In this document: positions 1 to 7,464 of the stretch, one piece after another
How the letters are laid out: each line of letters starts with the position of its first letter
How positions within the stretch are numbered: position 1 is the stretch's first letter
Origin: Gammaproteobacteria bacterium
GTDB lineage: Bacteria > Pseudomonadota > Gammaproteobacteria > Pseudomonadales > Azotimanducaceae
Direction of reading: 5' to 3'
Assembly: GCA_030425195.1 (NCBI GenBank)
Contig: JAUIAV010000006.1
Location: 124,001-188,000, forward strand
Length of the DNA stretch: 64,000 bases
Made by a program: the position numbers and the translations under genes
The notes under the pieces: generated by a model
Database searches by the model: none
Told to the model about the DNA's origin: nothing
What the model saw: only the letters and a program-made list of their open reading frames with translations

Positions 1-174
1 TGCACGGACCCGCGCCCGGAGATCTGCACTCAGCAGTATGCGCCGGTCTGCGGTGTGCATCGGGACGGCACCCGGAAGACCTATTCGAACACCTGCATGG
101 CCTGCGCAGATGCAGAGGTGGTGGGATCACTGCCGGGCGAATGCCCGATCGTCAGGGATGAAACACCCCGGTAA
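1..174 (+). CDS. Kazal-type serine protease inhibitor domain protein (C-terminal fragment)
   Basis: The gene enters from the left edge, so only the last 57 residues are visible, in frame 1, ending at TAA (172-174). Six cysteines at visible residues 1, 9, 17, 32, 35 and 48, with APVCG, a DGT turn and TYSNTC, match the Kazal fold. Kazal domains bind serine proteases in a substrate-like way; in bacteria they are usually secreted or in the periplasm. The start, any signal peptide and further domains lie outside the window. It ends 23 bases before the convergent regulator gene. Confidence 0.8.
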   Translation, partial: CTDPRPEICTQQYAPVCGVHRDGTRKTYSNTCMACADAEVVGSLPGECPIVRDETPR

Positions 175-197
175 CCAGGAAGCGACAGGACGACAGA

Positions 198-1475
198 TCA
201 GGCCACGCGTTCCGCATCGTCGTTCAGTTCGAGCTTTCTGATCTTCTCCACCAGGGTCGTCCGCCCCACGCGCAGCATGCGGGCGGCTTCGGCCACCACG
301 CCGTGTGACTGGGCGAGCGCCTGCTCAATCAGATCCCGCTCCACCTGCTGGAGATGATCCTTGAGATCGATGTTTCCATCGCGGGCCAGGGACCCGGAAG
401 CGCAGGCGGCAGGTGCTTCCGAGGGGATGTCCGCGCGGTATTCGTCCGGCAGGTCACCGATGTCCACCACACTGTCGGCCTTCAGGATCGCCATGCGCTC
501 GATCAGGTTGGCCAGTTCCCGGATATTGCCGGGCCAGTCGAGCCAGGACAGGGCACGTATCGCCTGGGTGCTGAAAGTGATGGTTGCCCCCCCTCTGCGG
601 ACGTTCTCGCGGGAGAGCTCATCGATCAGCACCGGCAGGTCTTCCACCCGATCCCGCAGCGCGGGCACGTCCACCGGAAAGACGCTCAGGCGGTAGTAGA
701 GATCTTCGCGGAATCCGCCGGCCGCCACCGCGGCCTTCAGGTCACGATGGGTTGCCGCGACGATACGGACGTCACAGTGCAGGGTCTGACTACCGCCCAC
801 CCGCTCGAACGACCGTTCCTGCAGCACCCGAAGCAGTTTGACCTGCAGCTCCAGACTCATGTCACCGATCTCGTCGAGAAACAGCGTCCCGCCGTGGGCC
901 ATCTCGAAACGGCCTTTCCGCTTCGTGAGGGCGCCCGTGAAAGCGCCTTTCTCATGGCCGAACAGCTCGCTCTCCATGAGCTCAGCGGGTATGGCCCCGC
1001 AGTTCAATGGTACGAACGGGCCATCGGCGCGCGTCGAGCGGGCGTGTATGCCGCGCGCCACGCGCTCCTTGCCGGTGCCCGACTCGCCGAGAATCAGCAC
1101 CGTCGCCTGAGTGGGGGCAACCTGGGCGATGAGATGCGCCAGCTGCTGCGCCGCGTCGGAGCGGCCTGTCGGGGACAGCGTTTCGGAAAGCGCGGCTCCC
1201 TGCGCCGTCGCTGGATGCACCATGGAAGAAAAGGCTGCTGCATCGAGCACGGGTACCCCCGGTTGCCGGACAGTCAGATCGTCGACGAGCGACGACCAGG
1301 CTTCAGCTCCCGCGCCCGTGACCACGGCCGTCCAGGACCGCTCTGGAATTCGGGTGGAGTCTTCGGCCGCATCACATCGATGAGGCTCATAGCCGAGAAA
1401 ATTGAGCAGTTGTGCGACCTGACGGGCCCGATGGGAGTCGGCTTCCAGAATCAGAACGCTGCCGTGGGGAATCAA
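198..1475 (-). CDS. FleQ-like sigma-54-dependent transcriptional activator
   Basis: This is an enhancer-binding protein that would open sigma-54 promoters by ATP hydrolysis. The order is a FleQ-like N-terminal domain (starting near [14 protein letters not shown]) without an evident phosphorylation pocket, an AAA+ core with Walker A GESGTGKE, the GAFTGA sigma-54 contact loop and Walker [10 protein letters not shown], then a Fis-type helix-turn-helix ([20 protein letters not shown]). I chose TTG at 1475 because GGAGG lies 7 bases upstream and the FleQ-like domain starts right there; the open frame runs to 1547 but that part looks non-coding. Length is then 425 residues. No flagellar genes are visible, so the target is unknown. 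It is divergent from a hybrid kinase gene and may act on the neighbouring peptide/exporter genes, which is inference. Confidence 0.88.
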   Translation of the reverse strand: MIPHGSVLILEADSHRARQVAQLLNFLGYEPHRCDAAEDSTRIPERSWTAVVTGAGAEAWSSLVDDLTVRQPGVPVLDAAAFSSMVHPATAQGAALSETLSPTGRSDAAQQLAHLIAQVAPTQATVLILGESGTGKERVARGIHARSTRADGPFVPLNCGAIPAELMESELFGHEKGAFTGALTKRKGRFEMAHGGTLFLDEIGDMSLELQVKLLRVLQERSFERVGGSQTLHCDVRIVAATHRDLKAAVAAGGFREDLYYRLSVFPVDVPALRDRVEDLPVLIDELSRENVRRGGATITFSTQAIRALSWLDWPGNIRELANLIERMAILKADSVVDIGDLPDEYRADIPSEAPAACASGSLARDGNIDLKDHLQQVERDLIEQALAQSHGVVAEAARMLRVGRTTLVEKIRKLELNDDAERVA

Positions 1476-1652
1476 ATGACGACCTCCAGCTGAAAACTCT
1501 TTCCACACACGTTCCGCGTGGCTGCACACACTACTGCGTGCGTCCACACACAGACGTGCGCGCTGCGGTCTTCCCCTGATCAGCCGTGAGCTACCAGTGA
1601 GCTGGTTTATGTTCTGACCCTTTCAGACGGAAGACTAGATGGCCTGGTACGG

Positions 1653-3347
1653 TTGTGCAAGAAGAGAAGGCGCCTTTACCATAACCCCGTTTGCCGGCAT
1701 GGTTGCGCGGCCAGATTGTCTGGCTTATTGTCCGTTATCGCATTTTCACAGCACTTCTTGACCGTGACACCGGCAAGCACGACCGCCATTGCGGATCGAT
1801 TCAGGGCGTTGGCCGAAGATTCGGACGAGGTCATCGTCGAGGTGGGCCCGGACACCACGCTCACCTACGTCAGCCCGAACGTCCATACGGTGTTCGCAAT
1901 CGATGCCGCAGAATTGACCGGGCTCGATCTGGAGACCATAGCCACACGGTTCGACGTGTCTCCGCGGGAAGAGCTGCATGGCTTTTCCGGCCTCCTGTCT
2001 CTTGCGCAGCTCATCGGGCGGGGGCCCTACCAGAGGATCCGCCGGCTGCAGTTACCGGATGGCAGCGTGCGCTGGGTCGACATCGCCGTGACCGGGTTCG
2101 AGGCAGGCAACGGTCAGTCACACGCCACCGCCGTGGTACGCGACATCACTCAGCGGATGCAGCTCGAAGAGCAGCTGGTGCGTGCTCAGAAGCTGGAGAG
2201 CCTGAGCCTGCTCGCAGGCGGCTCTGCCCACAGTTTCAACAATCAGCTCACCACGATCCTGCTGAACGTCGAGCTGGCCATCGCCGAGGTCGAAGAAGGT
2301 AAGAGCCAGAAAATACTGCCTTACCTGTGGTCCGTGGTCGAGGCGGCAGCGCGCGCGGAAGAAACCACACATCAGCTGCTGACCTATGCGGGCAAGCAGC
2401 CGATCGATCTCAACACACTCGATGTCACGGAGGAGATCCGTTCCCTGCGTGGCTTCCTGCGATCCATGGCGGCTGGCAGAGTTACCCTCGAATTCAATCT
2501 CCGGGGTTGGCTGCCGGCAGTCGAGGCTGACAGCAAGCAGCTGAATCAGCTGATCACCCACCTGACGCTGAACGCGGTGGAAGCCTGCGCCGGCGATGGG
2601 GGCAGGGTCATCGTCTCCACCGGCACGTTCGAGCTCGATGAGCATTCGCCGGATGCCATTCGCACCGGTCTGGCGCCTGGCACCTATGTCTGCATCGAAG
2701 TCAGCGACAACGGCGAAGGCATCGACCCGGAAGCTCAACTGAAGGTGTTCGATCCCTTCTACAGCACCCGACCCGGAAGCATCGGCCTCGGACTTGCCGA
2801 GGCACAGGGTATCGCCCGCGCTCACCACGGCACGATCATCGTCGACTCCCACCCGGAAGACGGCGCCACGTTCAAGGTGCTGCTGCCTGTCGCCGAACAG
2901 ACGGTTCCGGACGCCGCACCGATTCGCGGTGTTCCTGCGACTGCGCCCGACTCACCGGTGGACCTCGTCCTCGTCGTCGATGACGAGGACTACATCCGTC
3001 AGCTGGCCGCAGCCGGTCTGCAGAGAGCCGGGTACGACGTGATCACCGCCGGCTCGGGCCCGGAGGCGATCGCTCAGTTCGCCGAACACGCCGATCGCAT
3101 CAGCCTGCTGATCACCGATCTGTCCATGCCGGAGATGAGTGGCGAGGCACTCATCGGCAAACTCCGGCGCACCCACCCCGATCTCCCTGTGCTGATGATG
3201 AGCGGCTACAGCCGCTCATCAGTGAGCAGGAGCCTTGTCGACCTGCCTACCATCAGCTTCCTGCAGAAACCGTTTCTGATCAGCGAGCTGACGGCCTGCG
3301 TGAGCCGGATCTTTCAGCAGGCAGACGCCGAAGCGCCTCGTCGTTAG
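1653..3347 (+). CDS. PAS-domain hybrid histidine kinase with C-terminal receiver
   Basis: The 564-residue reading has a PAS domain (about 50-170), a dimerisation/phosphoacceptor region with His193 in the AHSFNNQL box, an HATPase domain (DNGEGIDPE, then GSIGLGLAEAQG) and a receiver (VVDDED near 440, probable phospho-Asp near 489 in ITDLSMPEMSGE). No transmembrane segment is evident, so it is probably a cytoplasmic sensor. There is no DNA-binding output domain. The start is uncertain: the TTG at 1653 gives a basic, cysteine-bearing leader unlike the rest, and a start near 1740-1770 (TTG or GTG before TPASTTAI) is just as likely. It lies 189 bases upstream of the short peptide ORF. Confidence 0.85.
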   Translation: MCKKRRRLYHNPVCRHGCAARLSGLLSVIAFSQHFLTVTPASTTAIADRFRALAEDSDEVIVEVGPDTTLTYVSPNVHTVFAIDAAELTGLDLETIATRFDVSPREELHGFSGLLSLAQLIGRGPYQRIRRLQLPDGSVRWVDIAVTGFEAGNGQSHATAVVRDITQRMQLEEQLVRAQKLESLSLLAGGSAHSFNNQLTTILLNVELAIAEVEEGKSQKILPYLWSVVEAAARAEETTHQLLTYAGKQPIDLNTLDVTEEIRSLRGFLRSMAAGRVTLEFNLRGWLPAVEADSKQLNQLITHLTLNAVEACAGDGGRVIVSTGTFELDEHSPDAIRTGLAPGTYVCIEVSDNGEGIDPEAQLKVFDPFYSTRPGSIGLGLAEAQGIARAHHGTIIVDSHPEDGATFKVLLPVAEQTVPDAAPIRGVPATAPDSPVDLVLVVDDEDYIRQLAAAGLQRAGYDVITAGSGPEAIAQFAEHADRISLLITDLSMPEMSGEALIGKLRRTHPDLPVLMMSGYSRSSVSRSLVDLPTISFLQKPFLISELTACVSRIFQQADAEAPRR

Positions 3348-3536
3348 AAGGCGCCACGGGACAGCGTGAAGGTCGCTGTCACTTGTAAGCAGTTTCCCAT
3401 CGCCCGCGGCAGTCCGTGATGTCAGTCGCACTCGCCGCCTAAAGTTTCCGATGTACTGGCCGAACCTTCGGGTGGCCCGGTCTATCTTCACGATATGGCC
3501 TGGTTTGCGGCTCTAAACCAAAAAGGAGACTGTGCA

Positions 3537-3587
3537 ATGAAAGTCAAGACCAAGGTCAAGGCTGGTTCCATTCTCTGGGACAACTAA
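3537..3587 (+). CDS. 16-residue peptide, candidate precursor of the adjacent exporter
   Basis: A 17-codon frame (stop included) encodes MKVKTKVKAGSILWDN. A strong Shine-Dalgarno AAGGAG ends 8 bases before the ATG, and a perfect hairpin follows 12 bases after the stop. It sits directly upstream of an adaptor plus C39-peptidase ABC exporter, where exported peptide precursors are usually encoded. Features seen are a basic KxKTKxK head, an AG/GS step at residues 9-11 where a C39 peptidase might cut, and a hydrophobic-acidic tail ILWDN. I recall short bacterial peptides opening with a K-x-K-T-x-x-K-A-G pattern, but could not check this. An in-frame ATG at 3495 would give 30 residues but lacks a ribosome binding site and would contain the good one. 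Function is unknown. Confidence 0.6.
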   Translation: MKVKTKVKAGSILWDN

Positions 3588-3599
3588 GCCTCAGTGTGC

Positions 3600-3625
3600 G
3601 CCGGGACAACGACAGTTGTCCCGGC
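3600..3625 (+). terminator. Perfect hairpin between peptide ORF and exporter operon
   Basis: GCCGGGACAA and TTGTCCCGGC form a perfect 10-bp stem around the 6-base loop CGACAG. No T-tract follows, so it may be a partial terminator/attenuator or a 3' stabilising hairpin. Either would make the peptide transcript more abundant than the exporter transcript, as is common for precursor-exporter operons. Confidence 0.6.
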
Positions 3626-3685
3626 CCAATCCCCGGACGGGCGGCGATCGTGCGCTCTCCGGTTCTGATCATCTGATCTCATTCA

Positions 3686-4882
3686 ATGAGCGGTTTCGTG
3701 GCCATACCTTTTCAGAACACCCTTGGCGCTCTCGGCAGCGACTCCCTCCGTGCCGGCTGGTGGCTGTGTGGTGCAGGCACCATCGTCCTGCTCGCATGGG
3801 GATTCGTTGCTCTGTCCGTTCCTCTGCCGGTGACCGTGTCGAGCGCCGACGGGCGCACGGTCGCTGCTGCAGACGCACTGGATATCGCCACCCTCTCGGA
3901 TGCACCCATCGCCGCGCTGCCCCGCAAGCTCGGTGACGTGGTGTCTGCCGGTGACGTGCTGCTCGAGTTCGACTCGGAACCGCTCAGGCTCGAACTCGCA
4001 CGAAGCCAGCAGCGCCTGCAGAGCCTCGAGCAGGAAATCGAGTCGATCGATGTGGGGCTCACCGCCCTCGGCGAGACTCTGGAAGGCGAGCTCGTCAGCT
4101 TCGACATGGCCTCCGAGGCGCTGTCCGCACGCATGGCAGAAACCAGAGCCGAGCTCGACTACGCCATCGAAGCGGAAACCCTGTACCGGCAGTTCCGTGC
4201 CGAACGGCAGATCGACGCGCTCAAATACGCGCGGGCTCAGACCGAGGTGGCACAGATCCGCCTCCAACTGCAGGCCCGGGAGGCGGAGTCCAGCGAGCTG
4301 ATGGCCAACAGACGGCTCGCCGTGAGCCGCAATGAAACCGCCCGGGCGCAGCTCATGCGGCATCGGGCCAGACTCATGGGTGACAGAGCGGAGCTCGCGC
4401 CGGAGCAGCGCAAGACCCAGCTGAAGATCGAAGAGCTGACCGTGCGCGCGCCATTCACGGGCCGGGTTGGCGCCATGGCGAGGGTGTCGGTCGGACAGGC
4501 GCTGCAGCCCGGCGAGTGGCTGATGACGCTGGTGCCCATCCGCGAGTATGAATTCCAGGCCACCTTCTCTGCCAGAGAAGCGGCAGGCCGGCTCCGACCA
4601 GAGCAGCCGGCCCGGATACGGTTTTATGCCCTGCCCTGGACCGAGTTCGGCACGCTCGAGGCACGCGTTCTGAGAGTGGCGACGGAGGAGCGCAACGGAA
4701 CCGTGCGGGTCGACTTCACCGTCGACGCAGACTCGCCGCTCGGCGCTCACCTGGATCATGGTCTGAAAGGTGAAGCGGTGGTGCAGATCGACGAGGCCAC
4801 GCTCACGCAGAGAATGTTCTGGCTGCTGAACAGACCCGCGCCGGGCACACCGGATCCGATTCAGCACGCGGCGGTACGCTGA
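3686..4882 (+). CDS. HlyD-family adaptor of peptide exporter (NHLM-type secretion protein)
   Basis: This would be the membrane-fusion subunit linking an inner-membrane ABC exporter to an outer-membrane channel. Of 398 residues, about 20-45 form one membrane span (GWWLCGAGTIVLLAWGFVAL), 60-100 the first half of a lipoyl/barrel-sandwich fold, 100-240 a long coiled coil rich in Glu, Arg and Leu, and about 250-290 the second lipoyl half (VRAPFTGRVG). A beta-barrel region follows. The ATG at 3686 has a poor ribosome binding site. Its stop TGA shares a base with the ATG of the next gene. No TolC-like channel is encoded nearby, so a general one is probably used. Confidence 0.87.
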   Translation: MSGFVAIPFQNTLGALGSDSLRAGWWLCGAGTIVLLAWGFVALSVPLPVTVSSADGRTVAAADALDIATLSDAPIAALPRKLGDVVSAGDVLLEFDSEPLRLELARSQQRLQSLEQEIESIDVGLTALGETLEGELVSFDMASEALSARMAETRAELDYAIEAETLYRQFRAERQIDALKYARAQTEVAQIRLQLQAREAESSELMANRRLAVSRNETARAQLMRHRARLMGDRAELAPEQRKTQLKIEELTVRAPFTGRVGAMARVSVGQALQPGEWLMTLVPIREYEFQATFSAREAAGRLRPEQPARIRFYALPWTEFGTLEARVLRVATEERNGTVRVDFTVDADSPLGAHLDHGLKGEAVVQIDEATLTQRMFWLLNRPAPGTPDPIQHAAVR

Positions 4883-7464
4883 TGCGGCGAAGCGTTCCCG
4901 AAGTCACGCAGACGTCGGCCATGGATTGTGGCCCTGCCGTGCTCAGTTCCATCCTCACAGGCCTCGGCGCCAGCGTGAGTTATCCCAGGTTGCGCGAAGC
5001 CTGCCAGACAGACGTGGACGGCACCTCCATCGATACGCTCGAGGAGCTGGCCAACCGTTTCGGTTTCGCCGCGGAACAGGTGATGCTGCCCGGCGACTTC
5101 GTATTCGCGGCCGACGCCGGCAACCTGCCCTGCATCGCCGTCGTCCGTCTGCCCAACGGACTCACCCATTTCGTCGCGGTCTGGCGGACGCTGTTCGGAT
5201 TCGTGCAGATCATGGACCCTGCCCGCGGACGGTCCTGGATGCGGACGGAACGGTTTCTGGACACGCTGTATCAGCACCGCATGCGGGTACCGGCGGAAGA
5301 CTGGCTCGAATACGCCGGATCCGATGAGTTCCGTGGCTATCTGCACACGGGCCTGGAGGCACTCGGTATCCGGGACGATGTCGCGGCAGACCTGCTCGCG
5401 CGGACATCGGATGCCGATCACTGGCAACCCATCGCCCAGCTGGATGCGGCAATCAGGATGTGCAGAGCCATTCGGCGGACGTCTGGATCGCGTGGAGTGG
5501 ATGCGCAGGCGCTGCTGGTTTCGCTCATCGATACACCCGAGCTTCTCGCGGAGGAGTACTTTCAGGTCGTCTGCGCCGGGGCTGGAGAACTCGAGCTGCG
5601 CGGTGCGATCCTCGTCCGGTTCACCGGCCAGGCGGACGGCGCGGATCTCAGAGACCCGGTCGTCGCACACGCCTCGCAGCCGCCGGAGAAATCCGTGCTC
5701 AGCGGGCTGCTGGAGGTGGCTCGGTCATTCGGCGCCGCGCGCGTGGCGGTGGGGCTGGCTTTCGTGAGCTTTCTCATCAGCCTCGTCACCTTCGTCGAAG
5801 CGCTGGTCTTCCGCTACCTGATCGGAGCACAGCCGCCCGCCGATCTGCCCATGCTGGCGCTCATGGCTTTCGTCGTGATCGCGCCGCTGCTGGCGGCAGT
5901 GGCGCTGGAAACCGGCGGCAGGCGCCTGTCGCAGAATCTCGGGCGCTCTCTGGCCATGAGCATGCATGCGAAGCTTCTGCGCAAACTCCCCCGAATGGCG
6001 GACGGCTATTTTTCCAGCCGGCTGCTGTCCGATCTGGCTGAGAGAGGTCACGCGGTTTCCCAGATCCGGGAGGTCCCGGAACTGTTCCGACAGCTCATGA
6101 TCACCGGAGGCCGTATCACCTTCGTGCTCGCCGGTCTCGTCTGGCTTCTGCCCGCTCAATGGCCCCTCATCCTGACCGCCGCGATCGTCGCCCTGATCGC
6201 GCCGCTGGCCATGTACCCCATGCTCGTCGAGCGAGATCTCCGCGCACGGACGCATCTCGGCGCTCTTTCCCGTTTTTACCTCGACAGTCTCCGTGGAACC
6301 GAAGCGATCGGTGCCCATGGTGCAGCCCGCTCCATGCACAACGAGCAGGAATCCCTTCTGCTCGGCTGGGCGCGGGCAATCGCCGAGCAGCAGCGGCCGT
6401 CCATACTCTTCGAAGGGCTGCAGGTGCTGCTGCTGACCGCCGTCAGCATCACTCTGGTCCATACCTCACTCGCTTCGATCAGCTCGCTCGGTACCATCCT
6501 GCTGGTGGCTTACTGGTCGCTGTTCGTGCCCGTGCTCAGCCTGCAGCTCACTCAGGCGCTGCGGCAGATACCGTCATTCGCCAACGTCGCCCGCCGCGTC
6601 CTCGAGTTGCTCGACGCACCGGAAGAGGATGTGGACGCCGACGAGTCAGCACCGGCACAGCAGGGTGTTCGACTGGAGTTCGAGAAGGCGGGTGTCCGGC
6701 GGGGCGAGATCCCGCTGATCGAAGACATCACCCTTTCCGTGGAAGCGGGTGAACGGATCGCCATCGTCGGTGCATCCGGATCCGGCAAGAGCTCTTTTCT
6801 GAGCACGCTCACGGGATGGAATCCGTTGAACTCGGGAGATCTGCGGGTGGACGGCCGGCCATTGACCCCTGCCGGGGCAGCACAACTGCGGGAGCAGACG
6901 GTGCTGATCGACGCGGACCTCTATCTCTGGAACAGAAGTCTGCACGACAACATCCGCTACGGGCTAGAAGAGCTGGACTCAGCGGCCTCGGAAACGGCGC
7001 TGTCGGAATCCGGGCTGCTGGGTGATCTCAGCCGTATGAGCGAAGGGCTTGCGACCCGGATCGGAGAGAATGGCTCCCGCCTGTCAGGCGGCGAGCGCCA
7101 GCGGCTGCGGATCGCCCGGGGAATGGTGCGATCCCACGCACGGCTGGTGCTGCTCGATGAGCCGTTCACCGGGCTGGATCCGGCCGGACGGCTGCGGGTC
7201 AGGCGGGCCATCGAGGCCCGCTGGCCACAGGCCACTCTGCTGTTCGTGAGCCACAACGTGGAAGAGACCAGGCACTTCCCGCGGGTGCTGGTCTTCAGGC
7301 ACGGCCGGCTGGTCGAAGACGGGGCGCCGGCATCGCTCCTGGCGACACCGGACTCCGTGTATGGCGAGATGCTGGAAAAAGAGTCCGATCTCGAGCGACA
7401 CCTCCGCGAAGACGGTCGCTGGCGGCACCACTGGCTGCAAGCCGGTCAGCTGGCGGCATCGTGA
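4882..7464 (+). CDS. ABC exporter with N-terminal C39 peptidase domain (NHLM-type peptidase/ATP-binding subunit)
   Basis: This would cut the leader from a peptide precursor and export the product. Residues 1-125 are a C39 cysteine peptidase with Gln10, catalytic Cys16 (MDCGPAVL), His96 (THFVAVW) and Asp112 (MDPARG), all intact. Residues about 150-285 are an extra segment not usual in this family. About 290-560 hold the transmembrane domain and 600-860 the ATPase: Walker A GASGSGKSS near 630, signature LSGGE near 733, Walker B LVLLDEP near 757, and H-loop SHNVE. At 860 residues it is longer than the roughly 700 I expect. It overlaps the adaptor by 1 base and the next ABC gene by 4 (GTGA), so translation is coupled. 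Confidence 0.9.
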   Translation: MRRSVPEVTQTSAMDCGPAVLSSILTGLGASVSYPRLREACQTDVDGTSIDTLEELANRFGFAAEQVMLPGDFVFAADAGNLPCIAVVRLPNGLTHFVAVWRTLFGFVQIMDPARGRSWMRTERFLDTLYQHRMRVPAEDWLEYAGSDEFRGYLHTGLEALGIRDDVAADLLARTSDADHWQPIAQLDAAIRMCRAIRRTSGSRGVDAQALLVSLIDTPELLAEEYFQVVCAGAGELELRGAILVRFTGQADGADLRDPVVAHASQPPEKSVLSGLLEVARSFGAARVAVGLAFVSFLISLVTFVEALVFRYLIGAQPPADLPMLALMAFVVIAPLLAAVALETGGRRLSQNLGRSLAMSMHAKLLRKLPRMADGYFSSRLLSDLAERGHAVSQIREVPELFRQLMITGGRITFVLAGLVWLLPAQWPLILTAAIVALIAPLAMYPMLVERDLRARTHLGALSRFYLDSLRGTEAIGAHGAARSMHNEQESLLLGWARAIAEQQRPSILFEGLQVLLLTAVSITLVHTSLASISSLGTILLVAYWSLFVPVLSLQLTQALRQIPSFANVARRVLELLDAPEEDVDADESAPAQQGVRLEFEKAGVRRGEIPLIEDITLSVEAGERIAIVGASGSGKSSFLSTLTGWNPLNSGDLRVDGRPLTPAGAAQLREQTVLIDADLYLWNRSLHDNIRYGLEELDSAASETALSESGLLGDLSRMSEGLATRIGENGSRLSGGERQRLRIARGMVRSHARLVLLDEPFTGLDPAGRLRVRRAIEARWPQATLLFVSHNVEETRHFPRVLVFRHGRLVEDGAPASLLATPDSVYGEMLEKESDLERHLREDGRWRHHWLQAGQLAAS

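Noticed and set aside
198-1475. Flagellar regulon role for the FleQ-like gene
   Set aside because: No flagellar or motility genes are in the window, so only the family likeness is reported.
3491-3510. Possible sigma-54 promoter (TGGCCTGGTTTGC) before the peptide ORF
   Set aside because: The GG and GC elements are only 8 bases apart instead of 10.
3495-3587. 30-residue version of the short peptide from an upstream ATG
   Set aside because: The upstream ATG lacks a ribosome binding site, and the strong site inside it is correctly spaced for the 16-residue form.
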